This document shows, one piece after another, positions 35,732 through 44,563 of a stretch of 64,000 nt of DNA. The position numbers were made by a program, and so were the translations under genes. The notes under the pieces are model-generated. The model had not been told where the DNA came from and made no database searches. It saw only the letters and a list, made by a program, of their open reading frames with translations. The stretch is from Pseudomonas sp. UBA4194 (GTDB taxonomy: Bacteria > Pseudomonadota > Gammaproteobacteria > Pseudomonadales > Pseudomonadaceae), in contig NZ_DFUE01000075.1 of assembly GCF_002379585.1 (NCBI RefSeq), positions 64,884 to 128,883 of the forward strand, written 5' to 3'. Position 1 is the stretch's first letter. Every line of letters starts with the position of its first letter.

Positions 35732-35864
35732 ATCGCCTGCAGGAAAGTGCTTCGGCCCGCGCCAGCTTTCGACTACCCAGGCGTTGGATTTGCGCTTGAA
35801 CCATGACGGCTGCGCTCCGCTCATATCCAGTACTCAAGTTGATGTACTCGGAAAGGAACGGCGG

Positions 35865-36740
35865 ATGATCGAAATCAATAGCTACACCACAGTAAAGCGC
35901 CGGGAACGTGTGCCTCACGATGTCTTCGCCACCTACTGGCGCGATGTGCATGGCCCCCTCTGTGCGAGGCTCCCCGGGCTAGGCCTGTACATTCAGCATC
36001 ATTTCTCCCGTGAACAGGATGCTCACCTATGGCCACTGGCGCCAGGCATCACCCAGATTCCGGATTACGAACTAGACGGTGGGGTAGAGATTGGCTTCAT
36101 GGCGGCCACCGAGCAGGAGCGCTTCAAACAGGCAAGTTCCATTCTGTTCAGCGATGAACAGAACATGTTCGACGAAACGCTCGCCTACGATCTGCCGACT
36201 GGATCGCTGACGCTGAGCAATCATCTGCATGACGAAGCCGTGAATGGACGCGACCAAGCAGACCGCATCCACCTCCATCTGGGCCCCCGTGGCAGCCTCG
36301 AAGACCTCCATACCTATCTGCGCGAGGATTTGGGGCCCAAGCTTGCCGAGGATGAGACCGTCGAGAAGGTTCGTCTTCACCTGTGCTCGCCATTTGTGAA
36401 CGACGGCGAGCATCCACCGTCGCCAGATGTTGCCCATACGGCCACACCGATACGCGCAGAGTTGGCAATCATCGAGATAGCCTTCGAAAACCCCTTGGCT
36501 CGAAGACGATTCTTCGCCAGCGACGCGTATCAAAACACCTTGCAGGCCCAGGCCGCCCACATCGCGCAGCTGAAGGCCTTCGCGGTGTCAGGTGTCTACA
36601 CCTACGTTTTCGAAGGGGTGATCACCACGGCGGGGTTGCGAGGCAGTCGCGCGGCAGAACTGATCGAGTACCTGGGCGCGGTGAATCAGGTGACCACCGA
36701 GGTGGAGTCGCTGTTCCTGCGCGACGCACCCCTTGGCTGA
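35865..36740 (+). CDS. EthD-domain protein with two dimeric alpha/beta-barrel halves
   Basis: 291 residues. The first half (MIEINSYTTVKRRERVPHDV, ATYWRDVHGPLCARLPGLGLY) matches the EthD/ferredoxin-like fold; the second half (GSLEDLHTYLREDLGPKL, AIIEIAFENPLARRRFFASD) looks like a related second fold, so the protein is an internal pseudo-dimer. Such proteins act in degradation or detoxification of small molecules. The ATG at 35865 has AAGGA upstream; the longer in-frame extension would read through the small RNA terminator and is rejected. Confidence 0.75.
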   Translation: MIEINSYTTVKRRERVPHDVFATYWRDVHGPLCARLPGLGLYIQHHFSREQDAHLWPLAPGITQIPDYELDGGVEIGFMAATEQERFKQASSILFSDEQNMFDETLAYDLPTGSLTLSNHLHDEAVNGRDQADRIHLHLGPRGSLEDLHTYLREDLGPKLAEDETVEKVRLHLCSPFVNDGEHPPSPDVAHTATPIRAELAIIEIAFENPLARRRFFASDAYQNTLQAQAAHIAQLKAFAVSGVYTYVFEGVITTAGLRGSRAAELIEYLGAVNQVTTEVESLFLRDAPLG

Positions 36741-36861
36741 CGCCTCCAGAGCGGGGAACCGTCGGTAGTCGAGTCATCGCGGGCAGCGCACGGCGCACTT
36801 GATCAAGTCGGACGATGCTCTGGGTGTACACTCAGGTCTCACTTGAGATCAGAGATGCAAA

Positions 36862-37473
36862 ATGGACTTGCCCGAGATTCCCACGTTCATCCCAGGCTGG
36901 CCGGCGTTGGGCCTTGCGCCCGACGCGGCCTGGCTGATTACCCAAGATTGCGAAAGTCATGTATTGGCGTTGCTGTCCAGGCTGGGCCCGGGTTATCGCC
37001 GCGACGGCGATCAAGCTGTCCACGAAACGGCTATCGTCGAGCAGGGCGCCGTATTGAAGGGTGCCATCATCATCGGTCCAGGCTGCTTCGTTGCTGCAGG
37101 TGCATACCTGCGGGGCGGGGTCTACCTGGGCAGCGACTGCATCGTAGGGCCCAGTTGCGAGCTCAAAAGCAGTTTCATGCTGGCCGGCAGCAAACTGGCC
37201 CATTTCAACTTCGTGGGTGACTCGATCATTGGGGAGCGGGTGAATATCGAAGCCGGCGCGATCATCGCCAACTACCGTAACGAACTGGATGGAGCGCCTA
37301 TCAGGATTCGTTTCGAAGGCGCTGTCATCGAGCTGGGTGTCCGCAAGTTCGGCGCCTTGGTGGGCGACGACTGCAAGATCGGCGCGAATGCCGTCGTCGC
37401 CCCCGGCGCGTTACTGCGCCCGGGCACGCGAATTCCCCGCCTTGGGTTGGTGGATCAGTTTGCCTATGACTGA
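36862..37473 (+). CDS. Left-handed beta-helix (hexapeptide repeat) protein, GlmU C-terminus-like
   Basis: 203 residues. After a short leader, hexapeptide repeats (VHETAIVEQGAVLKGAIIIG, CFVAAGAYLRGGVYLG, KLAHFNFVGDSIIGERVNIE, AGAIIANYRN) form a left-handed beta-helix like the acetyltransferase half of GlmU, including the His in AHFNFVGDS and Asn in ANYRN. No uridyltransferase domain is present. Likely an acyltransferase or nucleotide-sugar-related enzyme; acceptor unknown. Confidence 0.75.
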   Translation: MDLPEIPTFIPGWPALGLAPDAAWLITQDCESHVLALLSRLGPGYRRDGDQAVHETAIVEQGAVLKGAIIIGPGCFVAAGAYLRGGVYLGSDCIVGPSCELKSSFMLAGSKLAHFNFVGDSIIGERVNIEAGAIIANYRNELDGAPIRIRFEGAVIELGVRKFGALVGDDCKIGANAVVAPGALLRPGTRIPRLGLVDQFAYD

Positions 37474-37503
37474 CGGGTTGATCACCCTCTACGGCGTTCC
37501 TGG

Positions 37504-38178
37504 CTATTCAAACGTCGTCACTTCGTCCAGGTGATTCAGCAGGTCCAGAGGGTCGGCATACACCCTCAGGGCCCCGGCCCGTTCCAACTCGCTGATATCG
37601 TAGCCACCGGACAGCAGGCCGATGCCCAGCGCCTTGGCCCGCCGCGCGGCAAGCATGTCCCAGATGGCGTCGCCCACCACCAGGCATTCGTCAATCGGCA
37701 CGCCCAGCTTGTCGGCGGCGGCAATGAACAACGCTGGGTCAGGTTTGCCCTGCTTGACGTCGTCGCGAGTTACCAGGTTGATCTCATGACTCTTGAGGCC
37801 CAATGCCTTCAAGTTGATGTCAGCCGTGGCCACCTCTCCACTGGTGGCGATGCACCAGGAGAGGTTTTCACTGTCGAGTTTATCCAGCAGCTCGACCGCG
37901 CCAGGCAGCGCAATGATCTGGCCTTGCAGTCTTTCGTAGGCCTGGGCGTGCAATTCGCCCAGTCGCTGCGCCTGTTGCTCGCTCAGATCCAGGCCGGTCT
38001 CTCGGCTCAGGTTTTTCAGCATCAAACCGCCGCTCATGCCGATCTTGCGGTGAATTCGCCACATGGCCAATGGGATGCCCTCGGCGTCCAGCGCTTCCTT
38101 CCAGGCGGCGACGTTCTGGTAAACGCTGTCGGTCAAGGTGCCGTCGAGGTCGAAGATGAAAGAAGTCTTGTCGCGCAT
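37504..38178 (-). CDS. HAD-superfamily phosphatase/hydrolase
   Basis: 224 residues with motif I FDLDGTLTDS (nucleophile Asp), motif II Ser in CIATSGEVA, Lys in KQGKPDPALF and motif IV VVGDAIWDMLAARRA. The cap is the small helical type of beta-phosphoglucomutase/phosphoglycolate phosphatase-like enzymes. Substrate not determinable. Convergent with the beta-helix protein gene. Confidence 0.88.
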   Translation of the reverse strand: MRDKTSFIFDLDGTLTDSVYQNVAAWKEALDAEGIPLAMWRIHRKIGMSGGLMLKNLSRETGLDLSEQQAQRLGELHAQAYERLQGQIIALPGAVELLDKLDSENLSWCIATSGEVATADINLKALGLKSHEINLVTRDDVKQGKPDPALFIAAADKLGVPIDECLVVGDAIWDMLAARRAKALGIGLLSGGYDISELERAGALRVYADPLDLLNHLDEVTTFE

Positions 38179-38336
38179 GATCTGAATCCAATAGGGAGGC
38201 GGGCGTGTTCATGAGAGAAATAGCCTATCCAGATGGTTCAAGTGCATCGCAAAGCCAGCGAACGGGCGGAGGAGGGAATCGAGAGGTTGTCAGGAAGCAA
38301 GTTGCATTGCGGGATTGGACTGGATTTGTCAGAATC

Positions 38337-38355
38337 GATAACCATTCCCATTAGT
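38337..38355 (+). promoter_or_regulatory. Fur box upstream of the FecI-like sigma factor gene
   Basis: GATAACCATTCCCATTAGT matches the 19-base Fur consensus GATAATGATAATCATTATC at 12 positions, with the left GATAA and the CATTA block intact. It ends eleven bases before the ATG at 38366, so iron repression of the sigma/anti-sigma genes is expected. Confidence 0.6.
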
Positions 38356-38365
38356 GACTCTCGCC

Positions 38366-38893
38366 ATGGCAGCCCATCCCAGCGTCGCCTGCGTCAACCA
38401 GACGGCCCGGCAAAGCCTGCTCCACCAACTGTTCGGCGATCATCACGGCTGGCTGTTCGACCGCTTGCGAGCCCGATTGGGCTGCCCCAGTGATGCAGCG
38501 GACATGGCCTCGGAAACCTTCGTCCATGTGGTGGCACTGGACGACCCCCATGCGATTCGCGAGCCACGGGCGCTGTTGACCACCATTGCCAAGCGATTGA
38601 TGTACGCCAGTTGGCGCCGGCGTGATCTGGAGCGGGCCTATCTGGATGCTCTGGCCTGCGAGCCTGAGCAGTTCGTGCCTTCCCCGGAGCAGCAGGCGCT
38701 GGCCATCGAAGCCCTGGTCGAAATCGATCGTGTGCTGGAAGGGCTGTCGTCGCGCGCCCGTGCGGCGTTTCTGTACAGCCAGCTCGATGGACGAACCTAC
38801 GCCGACATAGGCCGCGAACTCGGCGTATCCGCGCCTCGGGTCCACCAGTACGTGGTCCAGGGACTGCGCGCCTGTTTCCAGGCGCGCGCATGA
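38366..38893 (+). CDS. FecI-type ECF sigma factor
   Basis: 175 residues. Region 2 (DHHGWLFDRLRARLGCPSDAADMASETFVHV) and region 4 (LEGLSSRARAAFLYSQLDGRTYADIGRELGVSAPRVHQYV) are clear; the pattern VHQYV-x-x-GL is FecI/FpvI-like. It is followed by FecR with a 4-base overlap and by a TonB receptor with an STN domain, forming a surface-signalling unit for an iron chelate. ATG 38366 is preferred over GTG 38354. Confidence 0.9.
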   Translation: MAAHPSVACVNQTARQSLLHQLFGDHHGWLFDRLRARLGCPSDAADMASETFVHVVALDDPHAIREPRALLTTIAKRLMYASWRRRDLERAYLDALACEPEQFVPSPEQQALAIEALVEIDRVLEGLSSRARAAFLYSQLDGRTYADIGRELGVSAPRVHQYVVQGLRACFQARA

Positions 38894-39828
38894 ACGCGGC
38901 CCTACCCAATGCCGTGCAAGAGGCCATCGACTGGATGGCCTGCCAGCGCTCCGGGTATTTCGATGCCCAGCAGCAGCGCACCTTCGAACAGTGGTTGGCT
39001 GCGGACCCACAGCATCAGCACGCCTGGCAGCAACTGCAGCAGCGGCTGCAGGCCACGTTCGCCGGTGTCGACGGGCTGTCTGGACGAACCTTGGCCAAGG
39101 ACCGGCCTGTCCGTCGTCGGGCCTTGCTCCGGGGGGCGCTGGGATTGGGTGGGCTCGCGGCCGGTAGCTACTGCCTGACGCCTGGCTGGCAACTGGCAAG
39201 GCTGCGTGCCGACCTGAGCACCGGCACTGCCCAGCGCGAGCGCATCCCTCTGCCGGGCGGTTCGTCGTTACTGCTCAATGCCCAAAGCGCGGTCAACCTG
39301 CATTTCGAAGGGCGCAGGCGCGATGTTGAATTGCTGGAGGGCGGGGTGATCGCCGAGGTGCTGGCCAGCCAGCGGGATGACCTGCGCCTGTGTTCCCGGC
39401 AGGGGATTGCGAGCATGGCCGAGGGACGCTGCATGATGATGCTCGATGCTGATCAGAGTCGGGTCTGGGCGTTGCGTCACAGCCTGCGGGTAACCCACCG
39501 CAATGGCTCGCAGATGATGTTGACGCAAGGGCAGGGGGCTCGCCTGACCGCCTCGGGCATCGAGATCATCAGCACGCCTGCCGAGCGCGCCGACGCCTGG
39601 TCTCAGGGCCGCCTGGAAGCCCGCAACCATGCCCTCGCAACGGTGATCGACGCCCTGCGGCCTTATCACCGAGGCGTACTGACCCTCAGCCCCGAAGCTG
39701 CCCGGCTGAAGATCTCCGGCGTGTTCAGCCTCGATCACAGTGAACAGGCACTGGCAGCCATGGCCGATGTCTTGCCGCTGCGCGTCGAGCGGGTGTTTGG
39801 CTTCTGGACTCGCGTAACCCTGGCCTGA
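38890..39828 (+). CDS. FecR-family anti-sigma/signal transducer
   Basis: 312 residues. N-terminal cytoplasmic DUF4880-like part (AIDWMACQRSGYFDAQQQRTFEQWL, HQHAWQQLQ), a Trp-rich anti-sigma segment, a membrane span near 80-100 (LLRGALGLGGLAAGSYCL), and the periplasmic FecR domain (AQRERIPLPGGSSLLLNAQSAVNL, RLKISGVFSLDHSEQALAAM). It passes the ligand-loaded receptor signal to the sigma factor. Its ATG overlaps the sigma stop. Confidence 0.9.
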   Translation: MNAALPNAVQEAIDWMACQRSGYFDAQQQRTFEQWLAADPQHQHAWQQLQQRLQATFAGVDGLSGRTLAKDRPVRRRALLRGALGLGGLAAGSYCLTPGWQLARLRADLSTGTAQRERIPLPGGSSLLLNAQSAVNLHFEGRRRDVELLEGGVIAEVLASQRDDLRLCSRQGIASMAEGRCMMMLDADQSRVWALRHSLRVTHRNGSQMMLTQGQGARLTASGIEIISTPAERADAWSQGRLEARNHALATVIDALRPYHRGVLTLSPEAARLKISGVFSLDHSEQALAAMADVLPLRVERVFGFWTRVTLA

Positions 39829-39946
39829 TACACGCCAGCCACTTTTTTTCAGCCCGGCCCTTAATAATTTCGAGACTCATCGCACAAGCAAGACAGTGCT
39901 GTGCCGTTTGCAGCTGTTCCGTCCTGTCACCGAGGGTCATCCATCC

Positions 39947-42334
39947 ATGCGTCCCCAGCTCCTTTGCCCGATGTTCGTTGCTGTCAGCATCGTTGCCGTG
40001 CCTGTAAACCACACCTTCGCCGCAGAGCCAGTCAGTGCCGCCGTGCGGCAGTCGTACGCCTTGCCGGCAGGCCCCCTGGAGGCAACCCTGTTGGCGATCG
40101 GACAACGCAGCGGCCGTCAGGTGGTGTTCGTGCCTGACGACGTCGCCGGGCGGCGGGCCCATGCCGTTGCTGGCCAATTCACGGCCGAACAGGCCGTTGA
40201 GCAGGCGTTGCAAGGCACCGGGCTCTCGCTGCTGATCAGCGCCAGCGGCGCACTGAGCGTGCAGCCCGAGACCGGCGCCCTGACCCTCGGGGTATCGAAC
40301 ATCGATGCCACCTCCGACCGCGAATCGGCCTACGGTCCGGTCTACGGCTATGTGGCCAAGCGCGCGTCCAGTGCGACCAAGACCGATACGCCCCTGATCG
40401 AAACACCGCAGTCGGTTTCCGTGGTCACCCGCGCTGAAATGGACGACCGCAAGAGTGACACCCTGGCCGATGCCCTGGGCTACACCCCTGGATTCGTCAG
40501 CCAGCCCAACGGCTTCAGCCGGGTGGCGGACGACTACACCCTGCGCGGCTTCAACGTCGGCTCCGGCACCGGCGGCATGTTGCTCGACGGCATGAAATTG
40601 CAGTCCAGCGTTTACGATGGTGGCATCGAGCCGTTCGGTCTGGAGCGGGCCGAGGTGCTCAAGGGCGCATCGTCGGTGCTGTACGGGCAGTTGTCGCCGG
40701 GAGGCGTGATCAACGCAGTCAGCAAGCGTCCCACGCAAACCCCGGTACACCGTGTGAGCGCCGAGTACGGCAGCCACGATCGCCAGCAATACACCTTCGA
40801 TCTGGGTGGCCCGGTGGACGAGCAGGGTGAGTTTTCCTATCGCCTCAACGGCCTGTGGCGCGACGCCGACACCCAGGTGGACCACATCCGCGACGACAAG
40901 CGCTACATCGCCCCTTCGTTCACCTGGACCCCGAACGAGGACACCTCGCTCACCGTGCTCGCGGCCCATACCGAAGCGCTGACCGGCCTGACGCCACCGC
41001 TGACCTACGCCATGACCACCTACAGCCCAGGGCCGGGGCGCAAGATTGGCCGTGACGATTTCGTCGGCGAGCCCGGTTACGATCATTTCAACAGCCGTAT
41101 CGACACCTTGGGCTATCTCTTCGAACATCGCCTGAGTGACAGCCTCAAGGTCCGCCACGCCCTGCGTTACTACCAGTCCAACGTGTCGTGGAACTACCTG
41201 CTGCCGTTCAGTATTGCAGGCGACACCCTGCGCCGGCGCTACAGCGAGCGCGAAGAGCGCTCCACCGGCTGGACCAGCGACAACAACGTGGAATGGAAGA
41301 TCGACGCTGGCCGCTGGCGTCATACCCTGTTGGCGGGGATGGACTACTACCACAAGACCTACGACACCCACCGCCACATCAGTGTCACTGTGCCGCAGTT
41401 GGCACCCAGCCTCGATCTGTCGACTTTCGCCTACACCGGCGTAGGCGCCAACACGGCGCCGGAGTCGGGCTGGGACATTCACAGCCGCCAGGTAGGCGTC
41501 TACCTGCAAGACCAGATCACCTTCGATGAGCACTGGGTGTTCCTGCTGGGTGGCCGTCAGGACTGGGCAGAAAGTCGCAACTACTCCTTCGTCAACGGCG
41601 CCCGCACCCCGCGTAGCGACCGCAAACCGACGGCTCGCGTCGCGCTGCTCTATCTGTTCGATAACGGTGTCGCGCCGTATGTGAGTTACAGCCAGTCGTT
41701 CCAGCCGGCCGACGTTGCCAACCCGGGTGTCACGGCGACGTTCGATCCGATCGAAGGGGAGCAGTACGAGGTGGGCGTACGTTATCAGCCACCGGGCAGC
41801 AACACCTTGCTCAGCGCGGCGGTCTATCACCTGACCCAGACCAACGCGATCACCTACGACGCTCTGGCCGGCCAGTACGAGCAGTACGGCAAGAGCCGCT
41901 CCAAGGGGCTGGAGCTGGAAGCCAAGACCGACCTGGGCGACAACCTCAGCATGACGGCGGCCTACACCTATACCGATGCCCATGTGCTGGAGGACAACGT
42001 TGTGAGCAACGTCGGTAAACGCCTGGAGGGCGTGCCGTACCACAACGCGTCGCTTTGGGCGGACTATCGTCTGGCGGCCTTCGGCCTACCGCAAGTCAAG
42101 GTCGGCGCGGGCGCCCTGTACATCGGCACTACCCGCACCACGCCCACCGTCACGGACCGCAAGATCCCGGCCTACACCCGCTTCGACGCACGAGTGAGCT
42201 ACGACGTGGACGAGCACTGGCAGCTCGCGGCGAAGGCACAGAACCTGGCCAACGAAACGTATCTGTCGTGTACCACCGCCTGCCGGTATGGCGATGGGCG
42301 CAGTGTTGTCGGTTCGGTGAGTTATCAGTGGTGA
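39947..42334 (+). CDS. TonB-dependent siderophore receptor with STN signalling domain
   Basis: 795 residues. Signal peptide (about 1-26, ending FAAEP), STN secretin/TonB short N-terminal domain (YALPAGPLEATLLAIGQRSG ... FTAEQAVEQALQGTGLSLL), plug with ETPQSVSVVTRAEMDDR and PGGVINAVSKRP, and a 22-strand barrel ending in SYQW. The STN domain interacts with the FecR protein encoded just upstream. It resembles ferrioxamine/ferrichrome-type hydroxamate receptors; ligand inferred only. Starts at the ATG with GAGGG upstream; a longer frame from 39896 lacks a site. Confidence 0.88.
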   Translation: MRPQLLCPMFVAVSIVAVPVNHTFAAEPVSAAVRQSYALPAGPLEATLLAIGQRSGRQVVFVPDDVAGRRAHAVAGQFTAEQAVEQALQGTGLSLLISASGALSVQPETGALTLGVSNIDATSDRESAYGPVYGYVAKRASSATKTDTPLIETPQSVSVVTRAEMDDRKSDTLADALGYTPGFVSQPNGFSRVADDYTLRGFNVGSGTGGMLLDGMKLQSSVYDGGIEPFGLERAEVLKGASSVLYGQLSPGGVINAVSKRPTQTPVHRVSAEYGSHDRQQYTFDLGGPVDEQGEFSYRLNGLWRDADTQVDHIRDDKRYIAPSFTWTPNEDTSLTVLAAHTEALTGLTPPLTYAMTTYSPGPGRKIGRDDFVGEPGYDHFNSRIDTLGYLFEHRLSDSLKVRHALRYYQSNVSWNYLLPFSIAGDTLRRRYSEREERSTGWTSDNNVEWKIDAGRWRHTLLAGMDYYHKTYDTHRHISVTVPQLAPSLDLSTFAYTGVGANTAPESGWDIHSRQVGVYLQDQITFDEHWVFLLGGRQDWAESRNYSFVNGARTPRSDRKPTARVALLYLFDNGVAPYVSYSQSFQPADVANPGVTATFDPIEGEQYEVGVRYQPPGSNTLLSAAVYHLTQTNAITYDALAGQYEQYGKSRSKGLELEAKTDLGDNLSMTAAYTYTDAHVLEDNVVSNVGKRLEGVPYHNASLWADYRLAAFGLPQVKVGAGALYIGTTRTTPTVTDRKIPAYTRFDARVSYDVDEHWQLAAKAQNLANETYLSCTTACRYGDGRSVVGSVSYQW

Positions 42335-42382
42335 GGGCCGGGGCTGGTCCGAGGCTGAGAGGCTGCAGACTGAATGCCAGCC

Positions 42383-43306
42383 TTAGTCGTCTCTTGGCCC
42401 CGATCCCGCCCGATCTCCAGCAGGTCGAAGCAAGCTCATGACCGCCTGCGCGAAATCAACCGGTGCCTCCTGAGGAACATTGTGCCCCACACCCTTAAGC
42501 ATCACTCGGCGCGCGGGGCCAGAGAATTTGCGTAGCGCTTGTTCCTCGTCCTGAGGCGGTGTGACCCCGTCGTCGGCGCCCGCCAATATCACCGTGGGTA
42601 CGGCGATGCGAGGCTGCTCGGCGAGCTTCTCCTGAATGGCCGCGTACTGCGGATCGCCGTCGACCAGGCCAAAGCGGTGTCTGTACGAATGGGTCACGAC
42701 ATCCACAAAGTCTGGGTTGTGGAAGGATTGCACAGACTGTGAAAACGCCTGATCGCTGAAGTCCCAGGTAGGCGACCACTGTTTCCACAACAGCTTGCAG
42801 AAAGCCTCCCGATTAGCCTCAAGCCCTGCGTAACCTCGGGCACTGTGCAGGTAATACTGATACCACAGACGATGCTCCGCTTCAGGTGCGACAGGACTGC
42901 CGGCATTTGCAATGTCCTGGATGTTGTAGCCGGGTTCACAGCTGACCAAGCCAATCACTCGCGCGGGCCACAGGGCAGACACCACACACGCGGCACGGCC
43001 ACCCCAGTCGTAGCCCGCGAGCACCGCTTGCTCGATGTTCAGTGCGTCCATGAGTGCAAGCAGGTCAGCGCCCAAGGCTGCCTGCTCACCTGAGCGAGGG
43101 GTACTGGCGGACACGAAGCGAGTGCCGCCGTAACCACGCAGAAAGGGAATCACGCATCTGCAGCCTGCCGCAACAAGACTGCTGGCGACCTCGTCATAGG
43201 CATGGACGTCGTATGGAAAGCCATGAAGGAGCAGGACTGTCGGCCCATCGGTGGGGCCGACGTCTAGATACGCTACGTTGAGTGCGCCTGCTTGGATTTC
43301 GTTCAT
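42383..43306 (-). CDS. Alpha/beta hydrolase, epoxide-hydrolase-like
   Basis: 307 residues. Oxyanion motif HGFPYDVHAYDEV, RGYGGTRF, nucleophile Asp in AGYDWGGRAACVV (near 107), acid Asp in AGADDGVTPPQDEE and base His in GVGHNVPQEAPV. The Asp nucleophile in G-Y-D-W-G-G points to epoxide hydrolase or haloacetate dehalogenase-like chemistry rather than esterase chemistry. Single gene; start at ATG 43306 with GGGAG upstream. Confidence 0.82.
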   Translation of the reverse strand: MNEIQAGALNVAYLDVGPTDGPTVLLLHGFPYDVHAYDEVASSLVAAGCRCVIPFLRGYGGTRFVSASTPRSGEQAALGADLLALMDALNIEQAVLAGYDWGGRAACVVSALWPARVIGLVSCEPGYNIQDIANAGSPVAPEAEHRLWYQYYLHSARGYAGLEANREAFCKLLWKQWSPTWDFSDQAFSQSVQSFHNPDFVDVVTHSYRHRFGLVDGDPQYAAIQEKLAEQPRIAVPTVILAGADDGVTPPQDEEQALRKFSGPARRVMLKGVGHNVPQEAPVDFAQAVMSLLRPAGDRAGSGPRDD

Positions 43307-43406
43307 GGTGGCTGTCTCCCGGTGTGTCACCTTGTGACAGCGCCGATGGGCGGGCGTCTCCAAGGAAAGCTGATGCAGAGGGTCGGGCACCGTCGAGGCC
43401 GGCTTA

Positions 43407-44015
43407 TTAGATGGCCAGTCGTAGAATCGCGGGCATGGTGGTGAGTATCAAGATAATGGACATGGAAACGTTGAACGCCAGTGCATAATTGGGCCGTGTG
43501 AGTACCTGCCGCAGCGCGACCCCGCCAACCGCCCAGACACCGACGCACACGGTCGATAGAATCGCCAGCATTGCACCGGCCAGGCAAAGATTCAGGACGT
43601 GGTTTTCGGCAGGAATGTAGGTCGCGGACGCACTGATTGAAAGCGCCCACGCTTTCGGGTTGATCCATTGGAAAGCCGCGCCTGCGAACAGCCCCATCGG
43701 CGGGCGGTTCTCTTCGCCGATTTCAAGGGGGCCGCTGGTGGCGATCTTCCAGGACAGCCAGAGAATATAAGCGGCACCGACCACTCCCAGGATGGTGTGA
43801 AGCAGGGGCACCGCGTCGAACATCGCTCCCAGGCCCAGCCCCAGCAACACGAATTGCAAGCTGACGCCCAAGGCGATACCCATCACCAGTGGCATGGTCC
43901 GCGTTACACCTACTTTCGCGCCTGAGATGAGTACCATGGCGTTGTTGGGGCCGGGAGTACCCGTCATTACGATTGCGAAAATCAGAAAGGGAATGAGCAA
44001 GGCAAGGTCAGTCAT
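43407..44015 (-). CDS. LysE-family amino acid exporter
   Basis: 202 residues with about six transmembrane helices and the family start FLIFAIVMTGTPGPNNAMVL. It resembles RhtB/EamB-type exporters. It is divergent from an Lrp-family regulator at 44111, the usual pairing for amino-acid-induced efflux. Start at ATG 44015 matches family length; the in-frame start at 44078 is an extension into the intergenic region. Confidence 0.88.
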   Translation of the reverse strand: MTDLALLIPFLIFAIVMTGTPGPNNAMVLISGAKVGVTRTMPLVMGIALGVSLQFVLLGLGLGAMFDAVPLLHTILGVVGAAYILWLSWKIATSGPLEIGEENRPPMGLFAGAAFQWINPKAWALSISASATYIPAENHVLNLCLAGAMLAILSTVCVGVWAVGGVALRQVLTRPNYALAFNVSMSIILILTTMPAILRLAI

Positions 44016-44110
44016 GATGCATAACGCCTGAGGAAAGTAGATCAATTTTATGGCGTTGCAGCCGGTGATTGGTTGCATAATGGTTTCTTTTGAAAGTGGC
44101 TACGCAACAA

Positions 44111-44563
44111 ATGGCTGATATTGATCAGATAGACCGAAGGATATTGCAGGAGCTGACGCGGGACGGGCGGCAGACCAACTTGAAGCTGGCCGAACGGGTC
44201 GGTTTATCGGCCTCCGCCTGCTTGAGAAGGGTGCAGGAGCTGGAACGGTCCGGCGTCATCACCGGCTATCGCGCAGTGATTGATCGGTCCCGGCTTGGGG
44301 CAGGGTTCGTGGCCTACGTAACGGTAGGGCTTTCCCATCACACCAAAGACAGCCTTCGCGCCTTCGAGCGCGCAATCAGCGCGTGTCCGGATGTAGTGGA
44401 GTTTCACACTGTCACAGGGACCATTGAGTACCTGCTGCGGGTGGAGCTGGCCGATATGAAGGCTTACAAGACGTTCCACAATGATGTGCTGGGTACACTG
44501 CCGCATGTCTCCTCGATCACGAGTTATATCGTGATGGACACGCCGAAGAATGAGCGGGCTTGA
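44111..44563 (+). CDS. Lrp/AsnC-family transcriptional regulator
   Basis: 150 residues starting MADIDQIDRRILQELTRDGR, with HTH (TNLKLAERVGLSASACLRRVQEL) and a C-terminal RAM domain (HTVTGTIEYLLRVELADMKAY). Predicted to control the divergent LysE gene. The TTG at 44090 is an alternative start; ATG 44111 gives the normal family length. Its 3' end overlaps the opposite AraC gene by 47 bases. Confidence 0.88.
   Translation: MADIDQIDRRILQELTRDGRQTNLKLAERVGLSASACLRRVQELERSGVITGYRAVIDRSRLGAGFVAYVTVGLSHHTKDSLRAFERAISACPDVVEFHTVTGTIEYLLRVELADMKAYKTFHNDVLGTLPHVSSITSYIVMDTPKNERA

Noticed and set aside
35595..35864. N-terminal extension of the EthD gene
   Set aside because: It would translate through the sRNA and its terminator; ATG 35865 has its own ribosome site.
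39725..42043. Minus-strand frame of 772 codons antisense to the TonB receptor
   Set aside because: Shadow frame; receptor on the plus strand is unambiguous.
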